Shown piece by piece: positions 36,996 to 45,367 of a stretch of DNA of 64,000 nucleotides. A model generated the notes under the pieces. It did not search any database, had not been told where the DNA came from, and saw only the letters and a list, made by a program, of their open reading frames with translations. The DNA is taken from NCBI GenBank assembly GCA_016717725.1, contig JADKFA010000014.1, positions 1 through 64,000 of the forward strand. Reading direction: 5' to 3'. The stretch comes from Bacteroidota bacterium (GTDB lineage: Bacteria > Bacteroidota > Bacteroidia > AKYH767-A > OLB10). Numbering within the stretch: the stretch's first letter is position 1; every line of letters starts with the position of its first letter. The translations under genes and the position numbers were made by a program.

Positions 36996-38936
36996 GTGAG
37001 CTCATCCTCCTCCCACAATAAAATCACCGCCGCTGGTTTATTAGTAACCCTCGGAATCATTTACGGTGATATCGGTACCTCGCCGCTTTATGTGATGAAA
37101 TCAATTGTGGGTCTAGGTATTATTGATCAATCAGTTATACTTGGAGGGATCTCTTGTGTTTTTTGGACGTTGACTTTTCAAACCACCATTAAGTATGTGA
37201 TCATTACCCTTCGCGCCGATAATAAAGGGGAAGGTGGAATATTCTCCCTTTATGCACTTGTAAGAAGAAAAAAGACTCCCTGGCTGGTTTTTCCTGCAAT
37301 AATTGGAGGCGCCACTTTATTGGCAGATAGTATTATTACACCTCCCATCTCCGTGGCTTCGGCCATAGAGGGATTACAAGCTATTCAACCTGATATTCCC
37401 ATCATTCCAATTGTTATTGGAATTATCACCGGACTCTTTATCATACAACGTTTTGGTACCAACCTCGTCGGTAAATTTTTTGGTCCTGTTATGTTAATTT
37501 GGTTTTCGATGTTGGGAATTCTGGGTGCCATAAGTATTAACCACGACTGGACCATCTTTCGTGCAATCAATCCTGTCTATGCGTATGATTTATTAGTTCT
37601 ACATCCAGGAGGATTCTGGCTCTTGGGTGCCGTCTTTCTTTGTACCACAGGAGGAGAAGCATTGTATAGCGACTTAGGACATTGCGGACGTGAAAATATA
37701 CGTATTTCCTGGGGTTTTGTAAAAATATGTTTGCTCTTGAATTATTTCGGGCAAGGAGCTTATCTGATCGAGCATCATGGAGAAATGTTGAATGGCTCCA
37801 ATCCTTTTTATTCCATCATGTCGGATTGGTTTCTTCCCTTTGGAATTGCAATTGCGACGGCTGCAGCCGTGATCGCTTCGCAAGCTTTAATTAGTGGATC
37901 ATTTACCTTGATTAATGAAGCCATTCGACTTAATTTTTGGCCAAAAGTAAAAGTGATTTATCCAAGTGATGTACGCGGTCAATTATACATTCCTTCTATC
38001 AACTGGCTTTTATACGTAGGTTGTGTTATCGTAGTATTGTATTTTGGGGAGTCATCGAGGATGGAAGCTGCGTATGGCTTAGCCATCGTTACCACTTTTA
38101 TTATGACCACTATTTTGTTGACGAATTATTTGTTGATTTACAATTATCCAAAATGGATGGCCTATCTTCTTTTTCCATTCTATATGATCATCGAAATTGC
38201 TTTCCTCATCGCGAATTTGGATAAGTTTACTCATGGTGGTTGGGTAACACTATTAATAGCAAGTATTTTAATTACGGTGATGATTGTCTTGTACTATTCC
38301 AGAAAAATTAGAAATAGTTTAGTGGAATTTGTTAAGGTAGATGAGTTTCTTCCGCTGCTTGAAAAGTTAAGTGAAGATACATCCATCCCGAAGTATTCAA
38401 CCCATCTCGTTTATTTAACAAGTGCTAATTATGCCAATGAGATCGAAGAGAAAGTAGTCTATTCCATTTTATACAAACAACCTAAGCGTGCCGATATTTA
38501 TTGGTTTGTACATGTGGATGTGTTGGATGAACCATATACTCTCGAGTATAAAGTTACCCAAATCATGAAAGGTAAATTGATACGTGTCGATTTTAAAATC
38601 GGTTTCCGTATCGATCCCCGTATCAACATTATGTTCCGTCATGTGGTAGAAGAACTCGTTCGTAATAAAGAAGTGGATATCGTAAGTCGTTACCCTTCTC
38701 TCGGAAATAGAGGTCTCACTGGCGACTTTAGATTCGTGGTGATGGAGAAGTTTTTAAGTGTCGATAATGAACTTCCGTGGATGCAAAAGATCATCATGGA
38801 TATGTATTTCTTGCTTAAACGCGGTGCCTTACCCGAAGAAAAAGCTTTTGGATTAGATACATCATCCGTTTCAGTAGAAAAAGTTCCCCTTATCGTAAAT
38901 CCCGTCACCGACCTCAAGATTCATAGAATCCAGTAG
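36996..38936 (+). CDS. kup: Low-affinity potassium uptake protein Kup
   Basis: Proton-coupled potassium importer of the KUP/HAK/KT family in the inner membrane. The protein of about 646 residues begins best at GTG 36996 (VSSSSSHNKITAAGLL). The frame continues upstream into repeats but that part looks non-coding. Family signatures: LGIIYGDIGTSPLYVMKS, DNKGEGGIFSLYAL, ADSIITPPISVASAIEG, GALYSDLGHCGRENIR-like ALYSDLGHCGRENIRISW, and IPSINWLLYVGCV. Twelve membrane helices are followed by a C-terminal cytosolic domain of about 200 residues. Confidence 0.95.
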   Translation: MSSSSSHNKITAAGLLVTLGIIYGDIGTSPLYVMKSIVGLGIIDQSVILGGISCVFWTLTFQTTIKYVIITLRADNKGEGGIFSLYALVRRKKTPWLVFPAIIGGATLLADSIITPPISVASAIEGLQAIQPDIPIIPIVIGIITGLFIIQRFGTNLVGKFFGPVMLIWFSMLGILGAISINHDWTIFRAINPVYAYDLLVLHPGGFWLLGAVFLCTTGGEALYSDLGHCGRENIRISWGFVKICLLLNYFGQGAYLIEHHGEMLNGSNPFYSIMSDWFLPFGIAIATAAAVIASQALISGSFTLINEAIRLNFWPKVKVIYPSDVRGQLYIPSINWLLYVGCVIVVLYFGESSRMEAAYGLAIVTTFIMTTILLTNYLLIYNYPKWMAYLLFPFYMIIEIAFLIANLDKFTHGGWVTLLIASILITVMIVLYYSRKIRNSLVEFVKVDEFLPLLEKLSEDTSIPKYSTHLVYLTSANYANEIEEKVVYSILYKQPKRADIYWFVHVDVLDEPYTLEYKVTQIMKGKLIRVDFKIGFRIDPRINIMFRHVVEELVRNKEVDIVSRYPSLGNRGLTGDFRFVVMEKFLSVDNELPWMQKIIMDMYFLLKRGALPEEKAFGLDTSSVSVEKVPLIVNPVTDLKIHRIQ

Positions 38937-39354
38937 GTATTTTTCATGGATGGAACACTGATTGTTTATGATGGTCATGATTTATTATGATTTTTTTTTG
39001 TAAATCCATTTTAATTCATTTCTCTACTTTTAAGTATTTCACAATACTTTAATTAAAGAATTACGCTCCAACTGCAGGGCGAAGCAATTCCTCACCGCGT
39101 AGCCAATTTACCCCAGAAGTACAGTGCGTTGCACAGACTTCTGGGCGCAGCCATGAAGTATTCGGCGTTGCTTCAACATCAAAGCGCAGCAAATTAACCA
39201 TCCCGATAGCTATCGGGACACCAACTCGCCAATTTGCCAATTTGCCAATTTGCCAATTTCTCTCATTATCGCGCGTAAAAGTCAATAAAAACCAATAATT
39301 TCCTGCGTACCCCCTAATTTAATAGGGGTCTTGTTGAAAAAAACTACATTTTTC
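38937..39354. other. Intergenic repeats upstream of glnN
   Basis: Contains a copy (38946-38998) of the GGAACAC...TTATTATGAT repeat also found near 58.97 and 60.95 kb, a CCCAGAAGT...ACTTCTGGG hairpin (39112-39145), CCCGATAGCTATCGGG (39202-39217), a tandem run of CAATTTGC (39228-39258) and an imperfect palindrome ACCCCCTAATTTAATAGGGG (39309-39328). Confidence 0.65.
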
Positions 39355-39386
39355 TTGCCTCACCCCCCTAAATTCGTATACCTTTG
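39355..39386 (+). promoter_or_regulatory. glnN promoter
   Basis: TTG (39355-39357) and TACCTTTG (39379-39386), spacer 21 bases. The palindrome at 39309-39328 lies just upstream and could be a control site. The leader is about 80 bases. Confidence 0.55.
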
Positions 39387-39475
39387 CGCTCGTTCGGGTG
39401 TTTTGGAGGAATATTCTCTGAAAAATCGAAACAAAAACAGAAATAAACAGTATAACACAAAAATTTAATCATCAC

Positions 39476-41668
39476 ATGGCTATTCTTCGCTTCCGCGCTC
39501 TGGAAAACAGCAGCAATCGTAAACCCATCGTTGTTATTGCACCTTCGAGTAAGGTGAGTGACTTTTATGGTATTAATGTATTTGACAAAGAGAAAATGCA
39601 TAAATACTTAAGTAAGGAAGTATTTAGACAATTGCAGGAAGCAACGCATATCGGTAATCGCATCGATCGCAAAGTAGCGGAGTTAGTAGCAGCGGCGATG
39701 AAGAACTGGGCGGTAAGCTTAGGTGCTACTCATTACACACATTGGTTTCAACCGTTAACAGGTAGCACTGCAGAAAAGCACGATTCATTTTTTGAATTGA
39801 GTGATGAAGGTCGCGCCATTGAAGCGTTTAGTTCAAGTGCACTTGTTCAACAAGAGCCTGACGCATCTTCATTCCCGAATGGTGGAATCCGTAATACATT
39901 TGAAGCACGTGGTTATACCGCATGGGATCCAAGTTCTCCTGCATTTATTATGGAGAGCCCATCAGGAAAAACATTGTGCATACCAACCATTTTCGTTTCA
40001 TACACTGGTGAAACCCTCGATTTTAAAGCGCCACTATTAAAAGCACTGCATGCATTAAATAATGCAGCGGTTCCTGTATGCCAGTATTTCGATAAAAATG
40101 TTTCTTCAGTGAATGCTACATTGGGTATCGAGCAAGAATATTTTTTAGTGGATATCGATATGTACAACGCACGCCCCGATTTAGAAATGACAGGTCGTAC
40201 GTTGTTTGGTGCCGAAGCCGCCAAAGGACAACAGTTAGATGATCATTATTTCGGAACGATTCCCGATCGTGTGAACTCTTTCATGGTGGATATGGAAATT
40301 GAATCGATGAAGTTGGGCATTCCACTAAAGACACGTCATAATGAAGTAGCACCTTCTCAATTTGAGTGCGCTCCTGTGTTTGAAGATATTAATTTAGCAG
40401 TGGATCATAATCAACTGTTGATGGATGTAATGGATAAGGTTGCACGTCGTCATCACTTCAAAGTGTTGTTGCACGAAAAACCTTATGCTGGAATGAATGG
40501 CTCTGGAAAACATAATAACTGGAGTTTAAGTACCAACACCGGAAAGAATTTATTGTCGCCCGGAAATTCTCCAAAAAGTAATTTGATGTTCTTAACGTTT
40601 TTCATCAATACCATTCGTGCTGTATTTGAACATGCCGATTTACTTCGTGCTTCAATCACCAGTGCTAGTAACGATCATCGCTTAGGTGCCAACGAAGCTC
40701 CTCCTGCTATCATGTCTATCTTCTTAGGAGAACAGTTGACGAGGGTGATGGATGAGATTGAAAAATCGGTGAAGGATAAAAAGATGACACCAGAAGAGAA
40801 AACTGCATTGAAATTAAACATCGGAAAAATCCCAGAAATTTTATTGGACAACACCGACCGTAACCGTACTTCTCCATTTGCATTTACAGGAAACAAGTTT
40901 GAGTTCCGTGCTGTAGGATCATCTGCAAATAGCTCACATCCTATGACAATTCTTAATACAATTGTTGCGGATCAATTGTCGAAATTTCATACAGAAGTAG
41001 AAGGTATCATAAAGAAAGGTATAAAATCAGATGAAGCGATTTTAAAAGTATTGCGCAAGTACATCGTTGAATCAAAAGCTATCCGCTTCGAAGGAAATGG
41101 ATATGGTGATGAGTGGAAAAAAGAAGCGAAGAGACGTGGATTGAGTAACGTAACGACAACACCTCCCGCTTTAGATGCATTTATTACTAAGAAGTCGATT
41201 GGTCTTTTTGAACGTAACGGAATCTTTAGTCATAGAGAGGTAGAAGCGCGTCACGAAATCATGTTAGAGACTTATATCAAGAAGATTCAAATCGAATCTC
41301 GCGTGATGGGTAGCATCGCGGTTAATCATATTATTCCTGCTGCTATTAAGTATCAAAATTTATTGGTACAAAACGTCGAAGGTATGAAAGATATTGGTTT
41401 GCCAAAAGAAGTATTCTCAACACAGATTGAACTAATTAAAGAAATTTCTACGCACATCACTGTCATAAAGAAGAAAGTAGATGAAATGTTAGAAGCAAGA
41501 AAGAAAGCAAATGCACTTACCGATATTCGTGCGCATGCCATCTCGTATTGCGATAAAGTGAAGGCGTACTTTAGCGAAATTCGCTACCATGTAGATAAGC
41601 TGGAATTAATTGTGGACGATGAAAGCTGGCCACTCCCAAAGTATCGTGAGATGGTAACGATTCGTTAA
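39476..41668 (+). CDS. glnN: Glutamine synthetase type III
   Basis: ATP-dependent synthesis of glutamine from glutamate and ammonia. At 730 residues it has the length of the GSIII class. It has the GSIII N-terminal domain (FYGINVFDKEKMHKYLSKEV, WFQPLTGSTAEKHDSF). It also has the catalytic domain with metal ligands in LGIEQEYFLVD, RHNEVAPSQFE and the ATP/ammonia region YAGMNGSGKHNNWSLS, then FRAVGSSANSSHP. The C-terminal helical domain has a coiled-coil-like ending (ITVIKKKVDEMLEARKKAN). A single-gene unit with its own promoter and terminator. Confidence 0.96.
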   Translation: MAILRFRALENSSNRKPIVVIAPSSKVSDFYGINVFDKEKMHKYLSKEVFRQLQEATHIGNRIDRKVAELVAAAMKNWAVSLGATHYTHWFQPLTGSTAEKHDSFFELSDEGRAIEAFSSSALVQQEPDASSFPNGGIRNTFEARGYTAWDPSSPAFIMESPSGKTLCIPTIFVSYTGETLDFKAPLLKALHALNNAAVPVCQYFDKNVSSVNATLGIEQEYFLVDIDMYNARPDLEMTGRTLFGAEAAKGQQLDDHYFGTIPDRVNSFMVDMEIESMKLGIPLKTRHNEVAPSQFECAPVFEDINLAVDHNQLLMDVMDKVARRHHFKVLLHEKPYAGMNGSGKHNNWSLSTNTGKNLLSPGNSPKSNLMFLTFFINTIRAVFEHADLLRASITSASNDHRLGANEAPPAIMSIFLGEQLTRVMDEIEKSVKDKKMTPEEKTALKLNIGKIPEILLDNTDRNRTSPFAFTGNKFEFRAVGSSANSSHPMTILNTIVADQLSKFHTEVEGIIKKGIKSDEAILKVLRKYIVESKAIRFEGNGYGDEWKKEAKRRGLSNVTTTPPALDAFITKKSIGLFERNGIFSHREVEARHEIMLETYIKKIQIESRVMGSIAVNHIIPAAIKYQNLLVQNVEGMKDIGLPKEVFSTQIELIKEISTHITVIKKKVDEMLEARKKANALTDIRAHAISYCDKVKAYFSEIRYHVDKLELIVDDESWPLPKYREMVTIR

Positions 41669-41686
41669 TTAAAAATAAGTAATTTT

Positions 41687-41719
41687 AAAGAGCCTTGAGA
41701 AATCGAGGCTCTTTTTTTT
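41687..41719 (+). terminator. glnN intrinsic terminator
   Basis: Stem AAAGAGCCT/AGGCTCTTT with ten-base loop and eight T, 18 bases after the stop. Confidence 0.85.
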
Positions 41720-42338
41720 AACTTTTAAAGTTATTAATCAATATTATAAATCTATTTCAATTCGAATCTGGTCGAGCCAAAGAAGGAAATTTTTCTCGCT
41801 AAGGCGCAATCCCGATAGCTATCGGGACGCAAAGGCGCCATCCCAATAGCTATCAGGACGCAAAGGGATTGCAGAGTTTTTCAAACGAAGTCACAAAGTT
41901 CCTTAGTTGTACAACTAACAAACTTTTATAATAATTACTCTGTGTAAATCTTTGTGCTCTTTGTGCCGGTGAATGAAAGTTTGATTGAGTTACAATAGTT
42001 TGATAAATTTTCGTCAAATAAACTTAGCGCCTTTGCGCCTTAGCGAGAAAATTCGTCTATCTCTTCCTTATTGTCTATTAAATTAAGGAAACAATCATAC
42101 ATTACACATTGATCGAATTAAGAATAGATCATCGCCAAATTATAGTTCAAGCCTCTCCCCGCGCGAGGCTTCGCGACCTCTCCAAAGAAGGAGAGGGAGC
42201 AATAAATAAATTAATTAATCTATAGTGCTCTCTAGTGAACTAGTGCCTCTAGTGTTGAAACTTGACAATCTCGATTAAACTATAAATTTACTTAAATGGA
42301 GTTGTAGTTCTTCCTGATGATGTTTTTTTTGCTTCTAT
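41720..42338. other. Intergenic region with dispersed repeats
   Basis: No gene. Holds CCCGATAGCTATCGGG (41811-41826) and a damaged copy (41842-41857) embedded in a CTAAGGCGC...GCAAAGGCGCC repeat. A related TTAGCGCCTTTGCGCCTTAG stretch (42028-42047), CTCTCC/GGAGAG arms (42178-42196) and short TCTAGTG repeats (42230-42255) follow. Confidence 0.6.
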
Positions 42339-43526
42339 CTAAATTATTCTATTTAAAACTTTCATATAAAGCAACGTTTGTAAAACAGTCGTAGCTCCCA
42401 AAATCCATAAACACAAAACAATTTCCTGTTGGGATAAAAACCAATAACCCAACAAAGTTTGTAGTATAACGCATGCTGCAAAAATTCTCAGAATATTTTT
42501 TTCTTCTTTTACTTTCAATAAAGCATACAACAAAGGAAGTTGAATAGTGGTGAAGAGTAAGAGTATAAACACAGGAATCATCCACCAGATGGAAATACTA
42601 TTCATTTGAAATTTATTCATGAAAACTAAGCAAATTCCTACCCAAGTTAAACCCATTGCCGTTCCTCCAATAACCATTTTTAAAACATATTCTTTTATTG
42701 CATCGCGATTACACTCTGTGAAGGTTAAAATTCCACTTGTGCCTAGTAAATGGACCATAGCACATCCTGTATAAGTCCAAAGTAAGATCATGTGAAAGGA
42801 GCTCATCGATATGGACCCTAACAAAATTGCTCCAATGAGGAAGGGAGTTTTGTTGTTTAATAATACGATTGAACTGCGAAAAAAATAAACTCCCGATTTT
42901 TTCAATTGAGTGAAATCAGTGCGCGGGAAGAAGGGAAGAGGATATATTGAATAAAAATAGGTACATAGAAATGCAAATCGGATTCCTTGTGAAGCTACTA
43001 GTAAAATGAGAAGTTCTCGGAATGAAAGTTGATTTTTGGTGAAGAGAATCCATCCAATAGTAACAATTAAACTTATCCAGCTAATCAAATTCCACGAGTT
43101 TATTTTATTCTCCAATTTCGCAATTACTTTGTACGATTCATTGTAGATCTGTAGAATTAAATAGCAAGTTGCTAAGAGGAGTAGAGTAAGTGGAATTTTA
43201 AATAGAGCAAGGATCGCAATAAGTAAATAAGCAATGCTGAGTCGAACACGGATTGCATCTCTCCAAATAATGTTGGTTTTCGATGGATTTTCAAGAATGG
43301 AATGTTGGCAAAAAGTTTCGAATGAAAATAATGTGATGTGTTGAAGAATCAGTAAGGATAAATAGTAAACACTGATCTGTCCCCATGAAAGTGTTCCGAA
43401 TTTTAATAAGAAAACTAAAGTTAATGCAAGAAAGGAAATGCTCTTAAATGAATTTAATAAAAGTACTTTACCCATCGAAAATAGGATCTCGATTTTTACG
43501 TTAGGTTCAACCAGCATTTTTTGCAC
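42339..43526 (-). CDS. Polysaccharide-flippase-like membrane protein
   Basis: A 395-residue integral membrane protein with about 11-12 hydrophobic helices and little else. Order and composition (early LNSFKSISFLALTLVFLLKF, NESYKVIAKLENKINSW, a mid basic loop FTQLKKSGVYFFRSS) resemble the Wzx/MATE-type flippases that move lipid-linked glycans. This is pattern-based and not certain. The gene downstream of it in the same direction is none. Upstream on the same strand is a GT-C-like gene, 382 bases away, which fits a surface-glycan role. Confidence 0.55.
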   Translation of the reverse strand: MQKMLVEPNVKIEILFSMGKVLLLNSFKSISFLALTLVFLLKFGTLSWGQISVYYLSLLILQHITLFSFETFCQHSILENPSKTNIIWRDAIRVRLSIAYLLIAILALFKIPLTLLLLATCYLILQIYNESYKVIAKLENKINSWNLISWISLIVTIGWILFTKNQLSFRELLILLVASQGIRFAFLCTYFYSIYPLPFFPRTDFTQLKKSGVYFFRSSIVLLNNKTPFLIGAILLGSISMSSFHMILLWTYTGCAMVHLLGTSGILTFTECNRDAIKEYVLKMVIGGTAMGLTWVGICLVFMNKFQMNSISIWWMIPVFILLLFTTIQLPLLYALLKVKEEKNILRIFAACVILQTLLGYWFLSQQEIVLCLWILGATTVLQTLLYMKVLNRII

Positions 43527-43756
43527 GCTGTTTTTACGAAAAAATAGGGGATTAGTTACTTCCTACGAACTCATAGTATAATTTAAACTTATTATTTAGG
43601 GGTACTGAATAAGTAATAAGGATTTGATTTATTATCACTTAGAAATTACTTTTAGGGTTCTCGAGCAATCAAAATAGTCGAGTTTGAAATAGTGCTGTGC
43701 ACCATAATTTATTTTTTGCACGGATATTATTGAAATTAGTCCATTAAATTTTCAAT

Positions 43757-43801
43757 CACGTCGACGTAGAGGCAGGTATGACCTGCCTCTACGATGACGT
43801 G
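43757..43801. repeat. 45-base hairpin, CGTAGAGGCAGGT type
   Basis: Inner arms CGTAGAGGCAGGT (43765-43777) and ACCTGCCTCTACG (43781-43793) are perfect with a three-base loop. Outer arms CACGTC/GACGTG extend it. Confidence 0.8.
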
Positions 43802-43822
43802 ATATTTATAGAGAGAGAAAAC

Positions 43823-43854
43823 TTGTTGAGACAAGGCATGCCTTGTCTCAACAA
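43823..43854. repeat. 32-base perfect palindrome
   Basis: TTGTTGAGACAAGGCA followed directly by its exact inverse, with no loop base. Confidence 0.85.
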
Positions 43855-43908
43855 AATCATTGGAAAATAAATTGTATTCTCTCAGGATGGTTAATTGTTG
43901 AGTAAGCC

Positions 43909-45333
43909 CTATTTAGCTCTATAAAGCTCCCAGCCATTGGGATAGATTGCTATTCGAACCAGCTTTTTCTGTTGCTGTAATTGATTGAAAATTTTAACCG
44001 GCTCGGATTCTTTGTATAATGTTGTGAATCGACTTGGGTTAAATAATATTAAATCACGGTTATTGTACAACGGAAATGTAGTGCCCCACATGTTTACAAT
44101 TTCATGAGGTACATCGTATGTTCGTAACGCACCATCGATAGCAAAAGTATTTAATGTTGAACTGGGCAGTTTTTTTAAAGCATTAGCGATGATTAATTCT
44201 TCCTGCTGATAATTGTAGATGGGATAGATCACCTTAAAGCTTAATGCAAGTTGAATGGTGATGGCAAAAATGTAAATGAGAACACGTGAATTTCTTGTTT
44301 TAAATTGGAATATTAACAGTTCATAAGCTGGGTAAAGTGCCAGTAAAACGATGGGGAATGCTGGCATTAATAATCTCAATTCTTGAGTGGGAAATCCTGC
44401 AATGAATATCAAAAATATCGCAAGGCATATCAACCATAGTTTGGGAAGAAATATTCCAGAACGCAAACTGAAAATAATAAAGACAAGTCCAATGATGCAA
44501 AATCCAGGATGTAAAACCACACTTAATGCATAAAGTATGTTGGGTAATGTGTATTGAGAAATGTCTGCACCAATGGTAAAGCTATTTTTAAAAAGATTTA
44601 AGATCGACCAGTTTTCAATCCATGGGTGTAAAATAAAATCAAAACTATCTTGCCCTTTTAAAAATATGGTAGGGGTGAATGACATTAAGATTGCAAAAAC
44701 AGTAATGAGGAATAAGCTAAACCGCATCTTCGCTGTTTTCCAAATCATCGGCAGAATGGGAATGAGGAGAATGGCAACCGAATAGCGTGTTTGAATTGCA
44801 AGTATGGCCATGCAAACAGAAATAATCATCGATTGACTGCTATTGTTCTTTTGCCATTTATAAAATTCAAGCAGCGACCAAACCATAAAAGCCATGGAGA
44901 GCATATCTGGCAAAGCAACCAGCGATGAACGAAAGAAGAATGGAGAAAGAAATAATACTAGAAATGCATACCGTTGCCTTTGTGTTCCTTCTGGATAGAG
45001 CGCGTTGAGGAGTTTGCAAAAACTAATGTAACAAACACCAGCAGCAATTAAACTTACAAATTGCAAACTGTATAAGTCAGGAATTACAACCGAAAAGATG
45101 GAGCCAATTAATGGGTAAAGAACAGGACTCGATTGACTTATAGGAGATGTTCCACCCAGCAAAAAGCCAAATACCGATTGCATGTAACGAAATAAATCAT
45201 GGGGTTCCTGACCGTAAAGTCCATTAAATTGTTTCCAAATGCAAACGCCAAAAGTGAGAGGTAAAAGCAATACGATAACCAACCAATTAAATTGGATGTT
45301 TTTAGTATTGCCGATGCGCACTCCGTTATCCAT
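43909..45333 (-). CDS. GT-C type membrane glycosyltransferase (family 39-like)
   Basis: Probable transfer of a sugar from a lipid carrier to an acceptor at the outer face of the inner membrane. The 474-residue protein has about 10-11 membrane helices. The first large loop carries an acidic motif, GLYGQEPHDLFRYMQ, as expected for the catalytic site of ArnT/PMT-like enzymes. SLVALPDMLSMAFMVWSLLE, RYSVAILLIPILPMIW and FPTQELRLLMPAFPIVLLAL fit the family. The soluble C-terminal part is short. It begins 34 bases after the repaired end of the TonB receptor on the same strand and may be co-transcribed. The sugar and acceptor are unknown. Confidence 0.7.
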   Translation of the reverse strand: MDNGVRIGNTKNIQFNWLVIVLLLPLTFGVCIWKQFNGLYGQEPHDLFRYMQSVFGFLLGGTSPISQSSPVLYPLIGSIFSVVIPDLYSLQFVSLIAAGVCYISFCKLLNALYPEGTQRQRYAFLVLFLSPFFFRSSLVALPDMLSMAFMVWSLLEFYKWQKNNSSQSMIISVCMAILAIQTRYSVAILLIPILPMIWKTAKMRFSLFLITVFAILMSFTPTIFLKGQDSFDFILHPWIENWSILNLFKNSFTIGADISQYTLPNILYALSVVLHPGFCIIGLVFIIFSLRSGIFLPKLWLICLAIFLIFIAGFPTQELRLLMPAFPIVLLALYPAYELLIFQFKTRNSRVLIYIFAITIQLALSFKVIYPIYNYQQEELIIANALKKLPSSTLNTFAIDGALRTYDVPHEIVNMWGTTFPLYNNRDLILFNPSRFTTLYKESEPVKIFNQLQQQKKLVRIAIYPNGWELYRAK

Positions 45334-45367
45334 TGAAAGTAGTAAAGGTAATAGAATTACTTAAACA

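Larger units (their letters stand above)
43527..43908. other. Intergenic region with two long palindromes
   Basis: No gene. Two strong inverted repeats lie at 43757-43801 and 43823-43854. The rest is AT-rich. Confidence 0.65.

Noticed and set aside
36640..37060. Several open frames of 70-110 codons on both strands before kup
   Set aside because: They lie in dispersed repeats and palindromes, have no recognisable protein pattern, and the kup frame runs upstream only because stops are rare there.
39220..39475. Riboswitch or glutamine-responsive RNA in the glnN leader
   Set aside because: The leader is about 80 bases, AT-rich, and I see no stem set matching a known class.
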